Notes: a model not told the origin generated them from the letters alone. A stretch of DNA of 64,000 bases from Cyanoderma ruficeps (GCA_008694505.1 VZDJ01000216.1:3217030-3281029), one strand, 5' to 3'; shown: positions 46,720 to 57,810, counted from the stretch's first letter. Made by a program: numbers and translations.

Positions 46720-47772
46720 GGCCAGGGATCCCGGTCCTTGTGGCAGAACCATCATGGCAGGGGTGGCTGTGGTCCTGGTGTGAGGGAACTCTGCTCACTG
46801 GTGCAGTGAAGCACCTCTGCAGGTGCTGGGAGGTTGGGTTGTGCTGCTCCGTGTGGGCTGAGGTGACGCTTGGAGAAAGGACCCACAGCGCCCATGGGTG
46901 CTGTTCCTCCTGGCAGCTTCCAAGGTAGAGTTGAGTTTCCTGGGGTTGTTCCAGAAGATGGATTTGTTGGCCAGAAGCTCAAACCCTGCGGCAGACCTGA
47001 GGACAGTGCTGTGGCCGTGCCTCCCCTGCTCAGTGCACCCCTGTCAGCACACAGAGAGCACCCCCAGCCCCTCCACAGCTCTGGGGGACAAAACCTCCTC
47101 ATTCTGCAGCCCAGTGGGCTCCAGGAGGATGGGGGGGCTCATGTGGGCATGGACAAAAGGTGATGGAAGGAGATGTTGGAGGTGACTGTCCAGGCAGGGC
47201 TCAGAAACCCCAGCACAGCCGCGGTGCCTGCCCAGGCCAGCCCACACAACCCACACAGGAGGGCATTTGCAGGGCCCCTTCTCTCCCTCCTTCCAAAGGT
47301 TCCAAATAGAACATTTTGGGTCTTTTTTCTGCTTTTCTCATCTTTGCTCCCTGCTGGAGCTGATTTATCCCTCCAGCTCACAGAGCTCCATCCAAGAGGG
47401 ACATGTTTTGCCTTTGTAGTACATGAGATTGCTATAAATTATTGGCTGCTTTGTGTCAGCCAGAGCCCGACACAGCCCATAAAACTCTCTGGCCATGATA
47501 TTGCTCTTGCACTGGGCTGCTGGTGGTGAGCTGGCACAGACCCAAAGGAAGGGGTTGGAGCTCCAGGGATGTGTTGCTCTCCAATGTGACACCCCCAGCC
47601 TTGTTCCTGAAGTCACCCATGGGCTTTGCGAGTCCATGGAGCCTCAGAAGGAAGAGCTCTGTCCCTGCTGTCACTTGTCCCTCTGGACAGACAGCCTTGC
47701 TCCAGCTGCAGGGGATGGTGCAGGGAATGCTCCCAGACTCTGCTCAGTGGTGCCCAGGGACAGGAGGAGCAG
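46720..47772. other. No gene seen; unique sequence
   Basis: GC-rich, no repeat family recognised. Confidence 0.45.
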
Positions 47773-48021
47773 TGGCCATGAACTGAAACACAAGGAATCC
47801 CACCCCAATACGAGGGAGAACTGCATCCATGGAGGGGGCCGAGCCCTGGAACAGCTGCCCAGGGAGGCTGTGCAATGCCCAACTCTGGGGACATTCCAAA
47901 CCCACCTGGATGTGTTTCCACGTCCCCTGCTCCAGCTGACCCTGCCTTGGCCGCAGGGTTGGACTGGAGGATCTCCAGAGAGCCCTTCCAACCCTGACTA
48001 TTCTGGAATTCTGATTCTGTA
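47773..48021 (+). mobile_element. CR1 LINE 3'-end fragment
   Basis: Sense CR1 of the subfamily with agggagaactgcat, ccctggaacagctgcccagg, ctccagctgaccctgcc, gggttggactggagg and cccttccaaccctgac, ending attctgattctg. Confidence 0.92.
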
Positions 48022-48117
48022 CCACCCCTGGCCACCCCTCCACTGTGGACAGGTGGACAAAGAATCCAACAGCGTGTGTTTCCAAGGCTTGCAGGTGTAA
48101 TTGTAATGGTAATAGTT
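48022..48117. other. No gene seen; spacer
   Basis: Short unique spacer between CR1 and the microsatellite. Confidence 0.4.
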
Positions 48118-48119
48118 AC

Positions 48120-48181
<62 letters not shown>
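48118..48181. repeat. (ATT)n microsatellite
   Basis: Uninterrupted trinucleotide array of 64 bases (about 21 units), so probably length-polymorphic. It yields poly-Tyr or poly-Asn runs in translated frames. Confidence 0.97.
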
Positions 48182-48182
<1 letters not shown>

Positions 48183-48470
48183 CCAAGCACAGAACCAGTG
48201 AGGTTAAAACTCAGCTGTCTCAAGGCGAGATTGCTGCCTGTTCACTTTATTATCCATAAGTGACGTGTGCAGGAGGGCAGTGGGAAAGCAAAGAGGGCCC
48301 CCTGAGGACCACAAAAACTGGACTTTTAATTTAAAACTATCCTTTCCTGTTGGACTGTCTCTCCTGCCAGTCCATTTTTTATTCCTGCTACGCAGCAGTG
48401 ATCAGCAGGTAACAAGGGAGAAAGGAAACGGATGGTTTTGCAGCGCTGTCTGGCCGCTTCCAGCGCTGTA
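48182..48470. other. No gene seen; spacer
   Basis: Unique sequence; nothing recognised. Confidence 0.4.
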
Positions 48471-48800
48471 AATTTTAGATATATATGGTACAAAGGAGTG
48501 CTGGGATATTAATTTCTGTTGTTGAAAATCACAGACCCTCTACTTTAATTTACTGCTAAATAATAAATGACTTTGCGAGATAGTCGGCAAAGATAAAGAC
48601 ACCTCGGTAAATCAAAGAGCTCATAAGCACTTAGGGCTCAGTCTGTCTTGCATGTGTACTTAAGTGGTTTATATTGTTCTCAGAAAGCAGAAATAAGCAG
48701 GCGTTTAACTGATGCTATCTGCCAAAATAAAGGATGAACCCGTGAATCAAATGGTTTCCTGCAAATCCTCATTTGCATTTGAAGAGTGGAACGGAGAGCG
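48471..48800. promoter_or_regulatory. Candidate conserved non-coding element
   Basis: Complex AT-rich block with clustered developmental-type words: gatattaatttctg, ctgctaaataataaatgac, aagataaagacacc, cctcatttgcatttg (octamer ATTTGCAT near 48770). No repeat signature and no long frame. Confidence 0.35.
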
Positions 48801-49399
48801 GGGCTGTAGGGATCTGGAGGTATTTAGGTACAAGGCTGGAATGTGTCCCCCATGGGATGCAGGCAGTGGGACCCGCAGTGGGGCCGTCCCGGAGAGCAGC
48901 AGGTGGGGTTTTATAGGATTTGTGTGGGGTTTATCCACAGCTCAGCAAGAGGAGGAACGGAGTGCACGGATGAGTCTGGACGGTGCCGGGATTTGAAGGC
49001 GTCTCTCCTCACCCTGCACCTGTGAAAACACCATCCACACGTTTCCATTCTCGTGGCACTTGGCACGGTGCAAAGCAAGGTGAGACAATGGTGGCACTGG
49101 GGACCCCGATCTGCAGCGTCGATCTGCCGTGGAGAGCCAGATCCCTGGCTGGTTCTGCCTCAGTTTCCCTCTTGGCATGCGGAGGAGGCCCTCCACCTCC
49201 CCAGGCTGCTGCACAGCTCTGCCTCCTGCCTCAACACTTTCCTCCCTGGGCCACTTGTGCCAAGCAGCAGTGACAGAGCCACTAAAATTGCCTCTGCAGG
49301 GCAGGCAGGAGCTCTGGCGTGGCCGTAGGAAGTTGGATGTTGGGCTCTGGCAGCCCAGCCCCACGGATCCAGGAAGGCAGCAGCCACAGAGTGCCAGGC
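48801..49399. other. No gene seen; unique sequence
   Basis: Nothing recognised. Confidence 0.4.
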
Positions 49400-49560
49400 T
49401 CCAGCTATTTGCAAAGGCAAGTTAGAGTCAAAAAAGATGCAATCAGAGTCTGAACTGAAAATAAGATATGGATGTGGCCGATTTTGACATTTATAGCTCA
49501 TGTTTATTATGCAAATTGGCCACACTCTATAGGAATGCAGCAGAAGGAGATTGCAAAGGG
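49400..49560. promoter_or_regulatory. Candidate conserved non-coding element
   Basis: ctatttgcaaaggcaag, gatgcaatcagagtctg, gacatttatagctcatg and ttattatgcaaattggcc form a complex AT-rich patch with an ATGCAAAT octamer near 49508. Texture call only. Confidence 0.28.
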
Positions 49561-51157
49561 CACCAACTCATCCCTGACGTCTGTGTTGGAAGCGTCTCCC
49601 GTGCATCTGTGGCCCTGTTCAGCAGATTTTTGGGGTGGTGGGAGGCAGCCGGGGGTGTGGGGGCTCCGTGAGTGGTGCCAGTGCCTGGCTGGGGCTGTGG
49701 GATCTTTAGGGATGTGGGTTTGGTGGAACAAGAGGGTGTCAGAGCAAACCATCTCAGAGCTGATCCCCAGGATACAATACAGAGGCATTTCCTTGGGATA
49801 ATTTCAGCAGCCAGAGCTCTGGCTGTGCCTTGGCCTTGCTCTGAAGGGTGCAGGAAGCTCCCAAGTGCTTTGGAGTGTTTTAGAGTGTGGCTGCCTGAGC
49901 ACAGAGATTGCCACAGCCCTTTGTTGAGTCACCTCTGCAGTGCCCAGCCTTCCTCCTGCTTGGAAATGGATATTGATCCCGAAGTGCAGACACACTGAGC
50001 GCCTCACTGCCAGCCCAGAGCTGTCCCCATCCCCACAGGTGCCATGGGAGGAGCAGCTGGTGCTGAGGGCCATCCTGCAGGCACACACAGAGCCAGCAAA
50101 TGTCATCTCAGAGACCCCAGGAAGCAGCACCCCGTGCCAAGGACAATGCTACCCTTGCTGGTTTGTGGAGGGAACTCTCCAGCCCACTCTGGGGTGTGTT
50201 CCAGCTCCGTGGAGAGGCCTGAGGGTGCTGCAGTGCAGGTGTTAATCATGTGCATGACAGCAGAGAGGAGCTCAGGGTTGGTCTGTGACTGAGGAGTTTG
50301 TCCAGCTCCATGACACAGTGCTCCATGACACAGTGCCTGCTGCTGGCTGTGGAGAGGACAAATCACACCTGGTACAGCTGATGTAAGGGGAGCACAGCCA
50401 CACAGAGCTGGATCTGGAAGAAATTTTGCCACAATGAGTTATTCTTCAAAAAAAAGAAGCCCCTGGTAGGTGGGGGGCAGCAGTGGGGATGTGCTGCAAT
50501 CAGCACACTCCTGGCCACAGCAGGGCCCCTCAGCAGGTCACCAGCTCTCAGATTTGTCATCTTTGGAGTGGAGGACACCAGCCCAACTGCCTCCACTGGC
50601 TTGTGCACACAAACTGCCCAGTTGGCAGGCTGAGAGGAGAGGAACCTCCAGCTGGGGACATTGACAAGTGCCTGAGAGGGAGAACATCCTTCCCTAGCAC
50701 AGCTGGATTTGCTCAGGGATGTTTCTCTACAAGCATGTCAAGCAAGTGTGTTTGAATAACAATTTATTAGATACACAAACCTCTTCAACCTTCTCTGCAG
50801 CAGGGGGCTGGGGACAGAGGAGATGCTGATGGGAGCGATTCCAGATACAACTGAGCTCTGTGGAGCAGGGAATTCTCACTTAGTTTTTCAGGGGAAGGCA
50901 GAGAACCCTGAGCTTTCGGCTGATCGCTGCGGTGGGAGGGACGCGTGCTCTTCGCCCGCCTTGGGCTCAGGTGTCCAGGTGACATGACCAGCCATGGCTC
51001 TCTTCCCCTAGGGGCTACACCTGCTTTTTGGTCTCTGCTGGATGTATTTTCCAACTGGGAGAAGGGCCAGGGTAGCTCACAGCCCATTTCTGAGGCAGCA
51101 GGAGCTGGAGCACAGTGATGGTCCCCATGAACCAGGGGCACTACAGGAATGTCACAG
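49561..51157. other. No gene seen; unique sequence
   Basis: Nothing recognised. 50755-50790 reads aacaatttattagatac. Confidence 0.4.
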
Positions 51158-51625
51158 AAAGGACATTGAGGGGCTGGAGTGTGTCCAGAGAGGGCCAGTA
51201 GAGCTGGGGGAAGGTTTGCAACTACAAATCTTATGAGAGGGAGCTGGGGAGGCTCAGCCTGGAGAAAAGGAGGCTCAGGGGGGACCTCCTGGCTCTGCAC
51301 AACCCCCTGAAAGGAGAAAGCTGGGGAGGTGTCGGGCTCTGCTCACAGGGGACAGGGACAGGATGAGAGGGAATGGCCTCAAGTTGCACCAGGGAAAGTT
51401 TAGATCAGCTGTTATAGAAAATTTCTTCACTGAAAGGGTTGTCAAACCCTGGAACAGACTGCCCAGGATGGAGGAGAGTCACCATCCCTGGAGGGATTTA
51501 AAAGGTGTGTGGATGTGGCGCTTGAGGACATGTTTCAGTGGTGAACACAGTGGTGCTGGGTTAACGGTTGGACTCGGTGATCTTAGAGGTCTCTTCCAAG
51601 CTTAAAAAATTCCATGATTCTCTGA
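51158..51625 (+). mobile_element. CR1 LINE 3'-end fragment
   Basis: The longest sense CR1 here. It runs from aaggacattgaggggctgg, gtgtccagagagggcc, gaggctcagcctggag, ggcctcaagttgcaccaggg, tcttcactgaaagggttg, caccatccctggagggattt and gctgggttaacggttggac to attccatgattctctg. It is the region between ORF2 and the 3' end; no reading frame survives. Confidence 0.93.
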
Positions 51626-53310
51626 CGTCCCTCAGTGTGAGCAGCCCCAGCAGAAGCAGGAGTTTGGGTGGTGGGAGCAGGCCAGGAGCAAGTACAGAGC
51701 CAGCTTTTCACATCAGAGATCCCCAGAGTGCAAACATGCACAGGACAAGGGCTCAGCTTTATTTCAAACTCTCTGATAAAAATGTTTTACCTGTGTTTAC
51801 CTACTTTTACCTGTTGAACTCTACACCTGAACATGTGAGACCAACTTTCTGGCACAACTGGCACAGCTGGGTACCACCCTCAGCTTTTGTGACCTTGCCA
51901 AGAGGAGCACCCAGAGAGGCCCAAAGGGATTTTAAGGGCTTGATGCACTGAAATGGTTTGTCCTTTGCAGATCTTCTGGCAAAGCTCTGGTGGCAGCAAA
52001 CCCTCTGCTCTGTGCATTCTGCCCCAGTGGAGGAGCTGCAAACCCTCCAGCTGATGGTGCATCCCAGGCTTTGCTCCCAAGGAGGCAGAAAGGCTCCACT
52101 CCCTGTCCTCAGGCACCAGGTGCTCCTCACCCTGGAGCCAGTGTCCACTCCTCCCATGGGATATTCCACATGGGGGCAATGGATCAGCTGTGGAAGCCAA
52201 TGACCCCATCAATATCTGTGCTCTGACACATCACAGCAGTGACACCAAAGGCAGCAGGATCCAACCCCAGCGGGACCAGGCTCCCAGATCCACGTGCTAG
52301 TCAGTTTTCCCAACACTGTTTGAAAGTCAGGGCACCTCCAATGTGCCCAGAGCTGCTTGGCTGATGTGGCACTGTGGGCAAGCACCAAACCCCACGTCTG
52401 ACAGTGAAAGAATTCTGCTGGAGCTCAGCACAAGGAAAGCAAATTACTGTGGAGTAAACGAGAAAATCCATCACTGGTGGGAAAAGGAGGAGGGAAGTGG
52501 TTGAAGGATCCACGTACAGGACTGTGACAGCAATCAAACAACAGCCCTTTAAATGTCAAAGGGGGTGAGCGTGGTTTAATAGCAACCAAAACGCTGCCAA
52601 GCTGGGTGATGAGGAACAAAGCAGAGGGGTGGAGACATCCACCTATTATCTGCTCCCTGGAGAAAGAGAGGAGCGAGATAATTCAGGTTTATGCTTCATC
52701 TGCTGTGGAAATCTCGGAGAAGTAATGTTTTCTCTTATCAAAAAGGAAAAAAAAAAGAATGTTTGTTTTCAGCGCTGTCCCTGCCATCAGCCAGGCAGCC
52801 CGAGCTCGGCTGAACAAATGAGATACACATTTCCAGGCGGCCAGAGCTGGGCAGAATTGCACCCAGGAGGGAAGAAATCCTGCGGGGTGTGGCAGCTGGC
52901 CAGCCCCTGGCTCCCTTGGAGGCAAAAGAGAGTATGGAGGGGGCACAGGGGGATCAGCAGGGTACAGGGTGTGAAGCAACGGCACTGAAATGCTTTTACC
53001 TTCACAAATTAAACTCGTGGAAGGCTGTGAAATGCTTTTGTTCTGCACACACCGGCCCCGGGCCGCCCTGGAGGGAACGGGTGGCTGTCCCTGCCCACAG
53101 TGTTGGGATTGTCCCTCCACCTCCCTGCCAGGCTGGTGGCAAATAAAGTTGAGGTGTTGGAGCCTCTCTGGCTCAGTTGTTAAAGTCCCTCTCTCTCCTG
53201 AGCGTGCCCGAGGAGCCAGCACAGCCTGGCCAGGTCATGTGGCCACTGCACATCCGCCTCCAGGGCTCTCCCTGGGTACCCAGCACCCTTAAAGGATTTC
53301 ACGGCAACCA
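51626..53310. other. No gene seen; unique sequence
   Basis: A run of a's lies at 52744-52758. No repeat family or exon recognised. Confidence 0.45.
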
Positions 53311-53363
53311 CAGTTGGATTTGATGATCTTGGAGGTCTTTTCCAACCTCAAGGATTCTATCAA
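53311..53363 (+). mobile_element. CR1 LINE 3' tail, very short
   Basis: agttggatttgatgatcttgg, ggtcttttccaacctc, ending ggattctatcaat. Last ~53 bases of a CR1. Confidence 0.82.
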
Positions 53364-54401
53364 TCCGTAAGGAAGAAAAGAACACTGAGCATTACGACTT
53401 CAGCACTAAACTAGCAACGCCAGAAAAGCGGGGCTGTCTTGGGAGAGGGGATATCCCTCGGCTTGTACGTGCTGGTCAGGAGACAGCGGGGAAGGGCTTT
53501 GTGCTCTGAGAAGCACAAAAGCAGCTTTTGCAAAGTCAGCTCCTCAGATCTGCGGGTATTTGTGTTTTCATTCATCCCTCTGCATCACAATTCTCTGTGC
53601 AAAGTTGGGATCATGCCCTCTGCTCTCACAGGGACTGGAAAGATGTTCCCAGGTATTTGTAGAACACTCCTGCTGTGTATTTACATGCGGCAGAAGGAAA
53701 ATCACAAGGAAATGAAGAGTTTAGTATTCAGAGCAGGCTCTGAGCAGTGCAGGCACCCACTCCTGGGGAACCTGAGGGTGGAATTACCTGCTCAGCTGGC
53801 TCAGCGTGGGGCCGGGCTGGTGGCACAACCCTGTCCCTGTGTCACTCAATCCCTGTGTTCGGATGTGCCAGCACACAGAGGCCACACTAAGCTTTAATGG
53901 GCAAAAGTGAATTTTGTTCATTGGTGGTGTGGTGCTTGCTTTCCCCAGCTGCTCCTCCCATCCACGTTTTGCCCGACTTGGACCTGTATGTATATTTTAT
54001 AAGAGGTCTGCTAAAATGCGTTATTGCAGAAATAAAACTAAACACTGCTTCATTTTTAATGAGCCATCAGGGAGCAAGTTATTGCTCGTGTGTTGGAGTG
54101 GTTTTCTGCTCCCAGGCTGCTTATACCAAAATGTCTTGGAGGGAAAATTGTGATTAAATTTCTTGAGAGATACCTGCATTTGTGCTGAAAGCCTCTCTCT
54201 CAGCCAGGAGTGGGGCTGTCAGAGTCACTGAAAGTGAAGCACAATTCAACATAATCAGGTGGCCTTGAGAACTATCAGCAGAACATTACATCAAAATACT
54301 GATTTACTTTGTATTAACTGTCCTGTGGTTTCAGCTCCAGCCAGGAACAGCCTCTGAACTCTCTGTGTGCAGAGATTTTGCCTTTGGGAGGAATTATAAT
54401 A
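53364..54401. other. No gene seen; unique sequence
   Basis: Moderately AT-rich at 53985-54070 and 54230-54320; nothing recognised. Confidence 0.4.
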
Positions 54402-54795
54402 ATGGAATCATGGAATGATTTGGGTTGGAAAGGATCTAAAAGCCCATTTCATTCCACCCCTGCCATGGCAGGGACCCCCTTCACCGTCCCAGTTGGGACA
54501 ACCTGGGCTTGGGCACTTCCAGGGATGGGGCAGCTACAGCTTCTCTGGGCAGCCTGTGCCAGCACTCTCCCAGGGAGGAATTTCTTCCTCATTTTTAGTG
54601 TAAAACTATTCTGTCTTGTCCTATTGCTGTGTACAAAGTCACTCTCCATCTTTGTATAAGCCGCCTTTAGGCCCTGGAAGGGGCTCTGAGGTTTGCCTGG
54701 AGCCTTCCCTTCTCCAGGTCACCCCCAGCTCTCCCAGCCTGGCTCCCGAGCAGAGGGGCTCCAGCCCTTGGAGCATCTCCGTGACTCCCTTTGCA
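54402..54795 (-). mobile_element. CR1 LINE 3'-end fragment
   Basis: The + strand reads aatcatggaatgatttgggt, cccctgccatggcagggacc, agggatggggcagctacagc, aggaatttcttcctc and ggccctggaaggggctctgagg, to ccagcccttggagcatctcc. It closely parallels the copy at 2606-3064. It ends exactly where the CpG island begins. Confidence 0.92.
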
Positions 54796-54899
54796 CCAGC
54801 AGCTCCAAAACCAAACCCCGCCCGGTCGGGCTGTCCCTGAGCTGCACGGGATCCGTTCTCTGCCGGTCCCGGGCCTCACAGCGCTGGGCCCCGCTCCCG

Positions 54900-55255
54900 G
54901 CAGTTCTCCATCCGTTCCCCGGGCCCCGCTCCCGGCAGTTCTCCATCCGTTCCCCGGGCTCCGCTCCCGGCAATTCCCGTCCCGTTCCCCGGGCTCCGCT
55001 CCCGGCAGTTCTCCATCCGTTCCCCGGGCTCTGCTCCCGGCGGTTCCCGTCCCGTTCCCCGGGCTCCGCTCCCGGCAGTTCCCGTCCCGTTCCCCGGGCT
55101 CCTCTCCGGCAGTTCCCGTCCCGTTCCCCGGGCCCCGCTCCCGGCGGTTCCCGTCCCGTTCCCCGGGCTCCTCTCCGGCAGTTCCCGTCCCGCTTCCCGG
55201 GCTCCTCTCCCGGCAGTTCCCGTCCCGCTTCCCGGGCTCCTCTCCCGGCGGTTCC
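54900..55255 (+). repeat. 35-bp GC-rich minisatellite, about 10 units
   Basis: Unit starts gcagttcccgtcccg or gcagttctccatccg and continues ttccccgggctccgctcccg. About ten units, two of them one base short. As 35 is not a multiple of three, all three frames cycle through the same peptides, producing several long overlapping open frames on both strands that are artefacts. The CCCGGG core gives SmaI/XmaI-type sites in each unit. Confidence 0.95.
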
Positions 55256-55390
55256 CGGGGGATCCCGGGCTCCGCTGCAGTTCCAGTTCGCACCGCCCGA
55301 GGGCGCTGTCCCTGGCGGGCCGTGCCCCCCCCCGGCGCTCTGGCCGGCGGCTGCTCTCGCTGCCCTTCCGGCCGCGCTTCCGGGTCGCGT

Positions 55391-55660
55391 GGCGCTGAGG
55401 GAGGGCCGGGAGCATGGCGGGCACGGGGGCGCTGAGGGAGGGTCGGGGATATGGCGGGCACGGGAGCGCTGAGGGAGGGCCGGGAGCATGGCGGGCACGG
55501 GAGCGCCGAGGGAAAGCCGGGGATGTGGCGGGCACGGGGGCGCTGAGGGAGTGCTGAGGGAGGGCCGAAGACATGGCGGATACGGGGGTGCTCAGGGAGG
55601 GCCGGGGATATGTCAGGCACGGGGGCGCTGAGGGAGGGCCGGGGGTATGAGGGCCGTGAT
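55391..55660 (+). repeat. 37-bp tandem repeat carrying ATGGCGGG
   Basis: Units start ggcgctgagggagggccggg and end catggcgggcacggg: 55391-55427, 55428-55464, 55465-55501, 55502-55538, a 48-base unit 55539-55586 with a partial internal duplication, 55587-55623, and a diverged last unit. Several units hold an ATGGCGG word, which resembles the ATG-overlapping YY1 core of some housekeeping promoters. A change at its first base in one unit and other changes elsewhere show the array is decaying. Confidence 0.92.
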
Positions 55661-56480
55661 GGGGGCTGGGGGTCAGTGGGGTGTTGGGTGCGGGGAAGGG
55701 GCTGGGGGATCTGGAGCGCTGGGGGTAGTGAAGGTCTGGGGGGGCAGTGTGGGGTCCAGGGGCGACTGTAATGGGGGCTCCGGGTAAGCAGGGGCTGGGG
55801 AAGGTGCGGGGGGGCTCGGGGAACTCGGGGTTTGGGGGCTGGAGCGCTGAAGGGGTGCGATGTGGGGGAAGAGATGAGGTACTGGAGTGCAGGGTGTGGA
55901 GGTTTGGGGGGAGCTGCGGCCGGCTGGATTTGGGGGTGCAGAGGGGTTTGGGATGCAGGGTGGTGGCTATTGAGGCACGGGCGGAAGGGTGTGGGGTTGT
56001 GGGGGTGCGGCAGTGGGGCTGGAGGATGGTGTGGGGGGCTTGGGATGTAATGAAGGAGGGTAGTGAGGGCCTGGGGGACAGGCTGTGGGGTTCTGTGGTG
56101 GGCTGGGGGAGGCAGCTGTGGGGTAAAGGAGCGATGTTGGGGGGTTGTGGGGGCCTGGGGATCAGAGTTCTGTGGGGGGCTGCAGTGGGGGCTGGAGGAG
56201 GCAGGGTTTGGGGGGCTGGAGCATTGGGGGCCGCAGGGTTTGGGCCCTCTGGGGGCTTGGGGACTGTTTAGGAGGTTGGTAGGGAGGCTGGGGTGCTGTG
56301 CAAGGACAGTCCCGGGGTGTGGCTGCTCCCTGAGGAGGATTTGGGCCCACAGCAGTGTGGGGGAGCAGGGGGAGGGCTGAGTGGGGCCCGTGGGGTGTAA
56401 GGAGTGAGCTGTGTGGGGGGGAGGGGGCTGCAGGGCCAGCCCCGGGGCCAACAGCCACACCAGGGCTTTGTTTGTGCTGA
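55661..56480 (+). other. G-rich, C-poor tract downstream of CpG island
   Basis: About 800 bases dominated by ggggctggggg-type words with very few C runs. It has many closely spaced G-runs of three or more, so it can form G-quadruplexes on the + strand and R-loops if transcribed left to right. A GGGTAAGC splice-donor-like site lies at 55782-55789. G-skew after a CpG island is typical of a transcribed first intron. Confidence 0.55.
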
Positions 56481-56494
56481 GCATGTCCCCGCAG

Positions 56495-56588
56495 TTTGTG
56501 TGTCACAGAATCTCCTGCTGGGGCACAGCCCCTGGTGGTGACACGGGTGGGACTCGGTGCCTCCATTCCTGAGGCGAGGGAGCAGCAG
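56495..56588 (+). other. Putative internal exon (94 nt)
   Basis: A ccccgcag acceptor precedes 56495 and a cag|gtgagc donor follows 56588. The second frame is open throughout (31 codons: LCVTESPAGAQP then LVVTRVGLGASIPEAREQQ) and closes in phase with the donor. No homologue comes to mind. Joining it to the upstream ATG and donor at 55771-55783 gives an early stop, so that pairing is not coding. It may be a non-coding RNA exon or chance splice-like sequence. Confidence 0.28.
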
Positions 56589-57075
56589 GTGAGCGGTGGG
56601 AGCCCCGGGTGCCCTCCTGGGCAGGGCTGTGGGGTCTGTGGGCTGGGGAAGGGCTGCTGGGTGGTACCAGCCAGCCCCACCCGTGCCCGAGAGCAGCTCC
56701 CAGGTGGGCTCCGTGCTGGGCCTCACCCGTGCAGTAACAGGTGTGAACATTCATGAAGCATTTTGATGGTCATGTATGATACTGCATACAACTGCTGCAC
56801 CCCTAATCCAAGGAAAAACGGGTTAGGTTGGGATTTTTTAGTATGTACTGAGTCTTCCTTTGAAAATGTTTTGCCAAGGCAAACTGGTGCTCGGTCAGGT
56901 GTGGAAGTGGGAGCCTGGGTACTTGATTTATCACTGGATACTGTTTGAATTGCAACTTTGTTCTCCACGTAGTAGGGAATAGTGATAAGGTTGGTCTCTG
57001 CACTTGAGCAGATGTAGAGCTTTGTTGGAAGTTGTGTACTTTGCTCTTGTTACATGTTTGGTTTCTCTCCTGCAG

Positions 57076-57471
57076 CGGGGGGTTCACCTGGGGACAGCTC
57101 AGGGGACTGTGTGCCCTGGCAAGTGTGGGCAGGGAGAGGGGAAGGCCTGTGCTGGGAACCCAGCACCACAGTGATCCCAGCTCCTGGCAAAAACAAAGGC
57201 CAAAATAAGAAGTCCTTTTCCTGTTCTTGCTGGGGGATGGGTGATCTGGCTCTGGTGTGCTTTTGGGAAGGATTTTAGGGAGAGCTGGGGTGGGATGGTG
57301 CTTCAGTTAACACTGATCCAGAGATGGCTCTGTAGGATGGCTCTGGCTTTAGCTGCATTCCTGGCTGAACATCCTGGTTATTTGTTTTCAGGTGGCTGGA
57401 CCAAGAGAGGATGCAGGATGGTGAGAGCTGCTCTTGCAGTTTGGTTATACCTGTGTGGTCTTTCTGGGTTA
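57076..57471 (+). other. Putative 3' exon start
   Basis: A strong acceptor (ggtttctctcctgcag) precedes 57076. Spliced from 56588 the frame would run 32 more codons to a TGA at 57172-57174. The far end of such an exon is not defined. The AATAAA at 57805 could serve it, in which case the CR1 at 57472-57766 would sit in the 3' untranslated part. Speculative. Confidence 0.22.
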
Positions 57472-57766
57472 TCACAGAATCATAGAAGGGTTTGGGCTGG
57501 AAAGGACCATAAAGACCATCCTTCCACCCCCTGCCATGGGCAGGGACACCTTCCATTATCCCAAGTTGCCCCAAGCCCCATCCTTGAACATATCCAGGGA
57601 TCCAGGGGCAGGCACAGCTTCTATGGGCAACCTGTGCCAGGGCCTCCCCACCCTCACTAATGCCCTAGTACCCCATCTAACCCTTCCCCGTGCCTGTGGA
57701 AACCATTCCCCCTGGTCCTGGCACTCCATGCTCTTCTAAAAAGTCCCCTCCACCTTTCCTGTAGGT
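57472..57766 (-). mobile_element. CR1 LINE 3'-end fragment
   Basis: The + strand reads atcacagaatcatagaaggg, tttgggctggaaaggacc, ccccctgccatgggcaggg, gttgccccaagccccatcc and aacctgtgccagggcctcc, reverse complements of CR1. It is well preserved at its 3' terminus. Confidence 0.92.
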
Positions 57767-57804
57767 TATAGAAAGTAGTTGTGCCTCATGGGATGGTGAA
57801 CATG

Positions 57805-57810
57805 AATAAA
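57805..57810 (+). terminator. Candidate polyadenylation signal
   Basis: AATAAA in the context gaacatgaataaaattc, followed by a T-rich stretch within 30 bases. It is the first canonical signal after the putative exons on this strand. Many such hexamers occur by chance. Confidence 0.25.

Larger units (their letters stand above)
54820..55660. promoter_or_regulatory. CpG island, candidate promoter
   Basis: The densest CpG stretch in the window (cgctcccggcggttcccgt and similar). Two ETS-type CTTCCGG motifs lie at 55365-55371 and 55377-55383, a hallmark of TATA-less housekeeping promoters. Most of the island consists of two tandem arrays (described separately). No TATA box is visible. If it is a promoter, the G-rich tract to its right suggests transcription on the + strand. 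Confidence 0.5.

Noticed and set aside
48045..48263. Poly-Tyr or poly-Asn coding frame
   Set aside because: Direct product of the (ATT)n microsatellite.
54667..56484. Minus-strand open frame of 605 codons
   Set aside because: It consists of Pro-rich peptides from the G-rich tract and cyclic peptides from the 35-bp and 37-bp arrays, and runs into a CR1. No family similarity.
55771..56588. ATG plus GGTAAGC donor spliced to the 94-nt segment as a coding gene
   Set aside because: The joined frame meets a stop after about 20 codons, so it does not encode a sensible protein.
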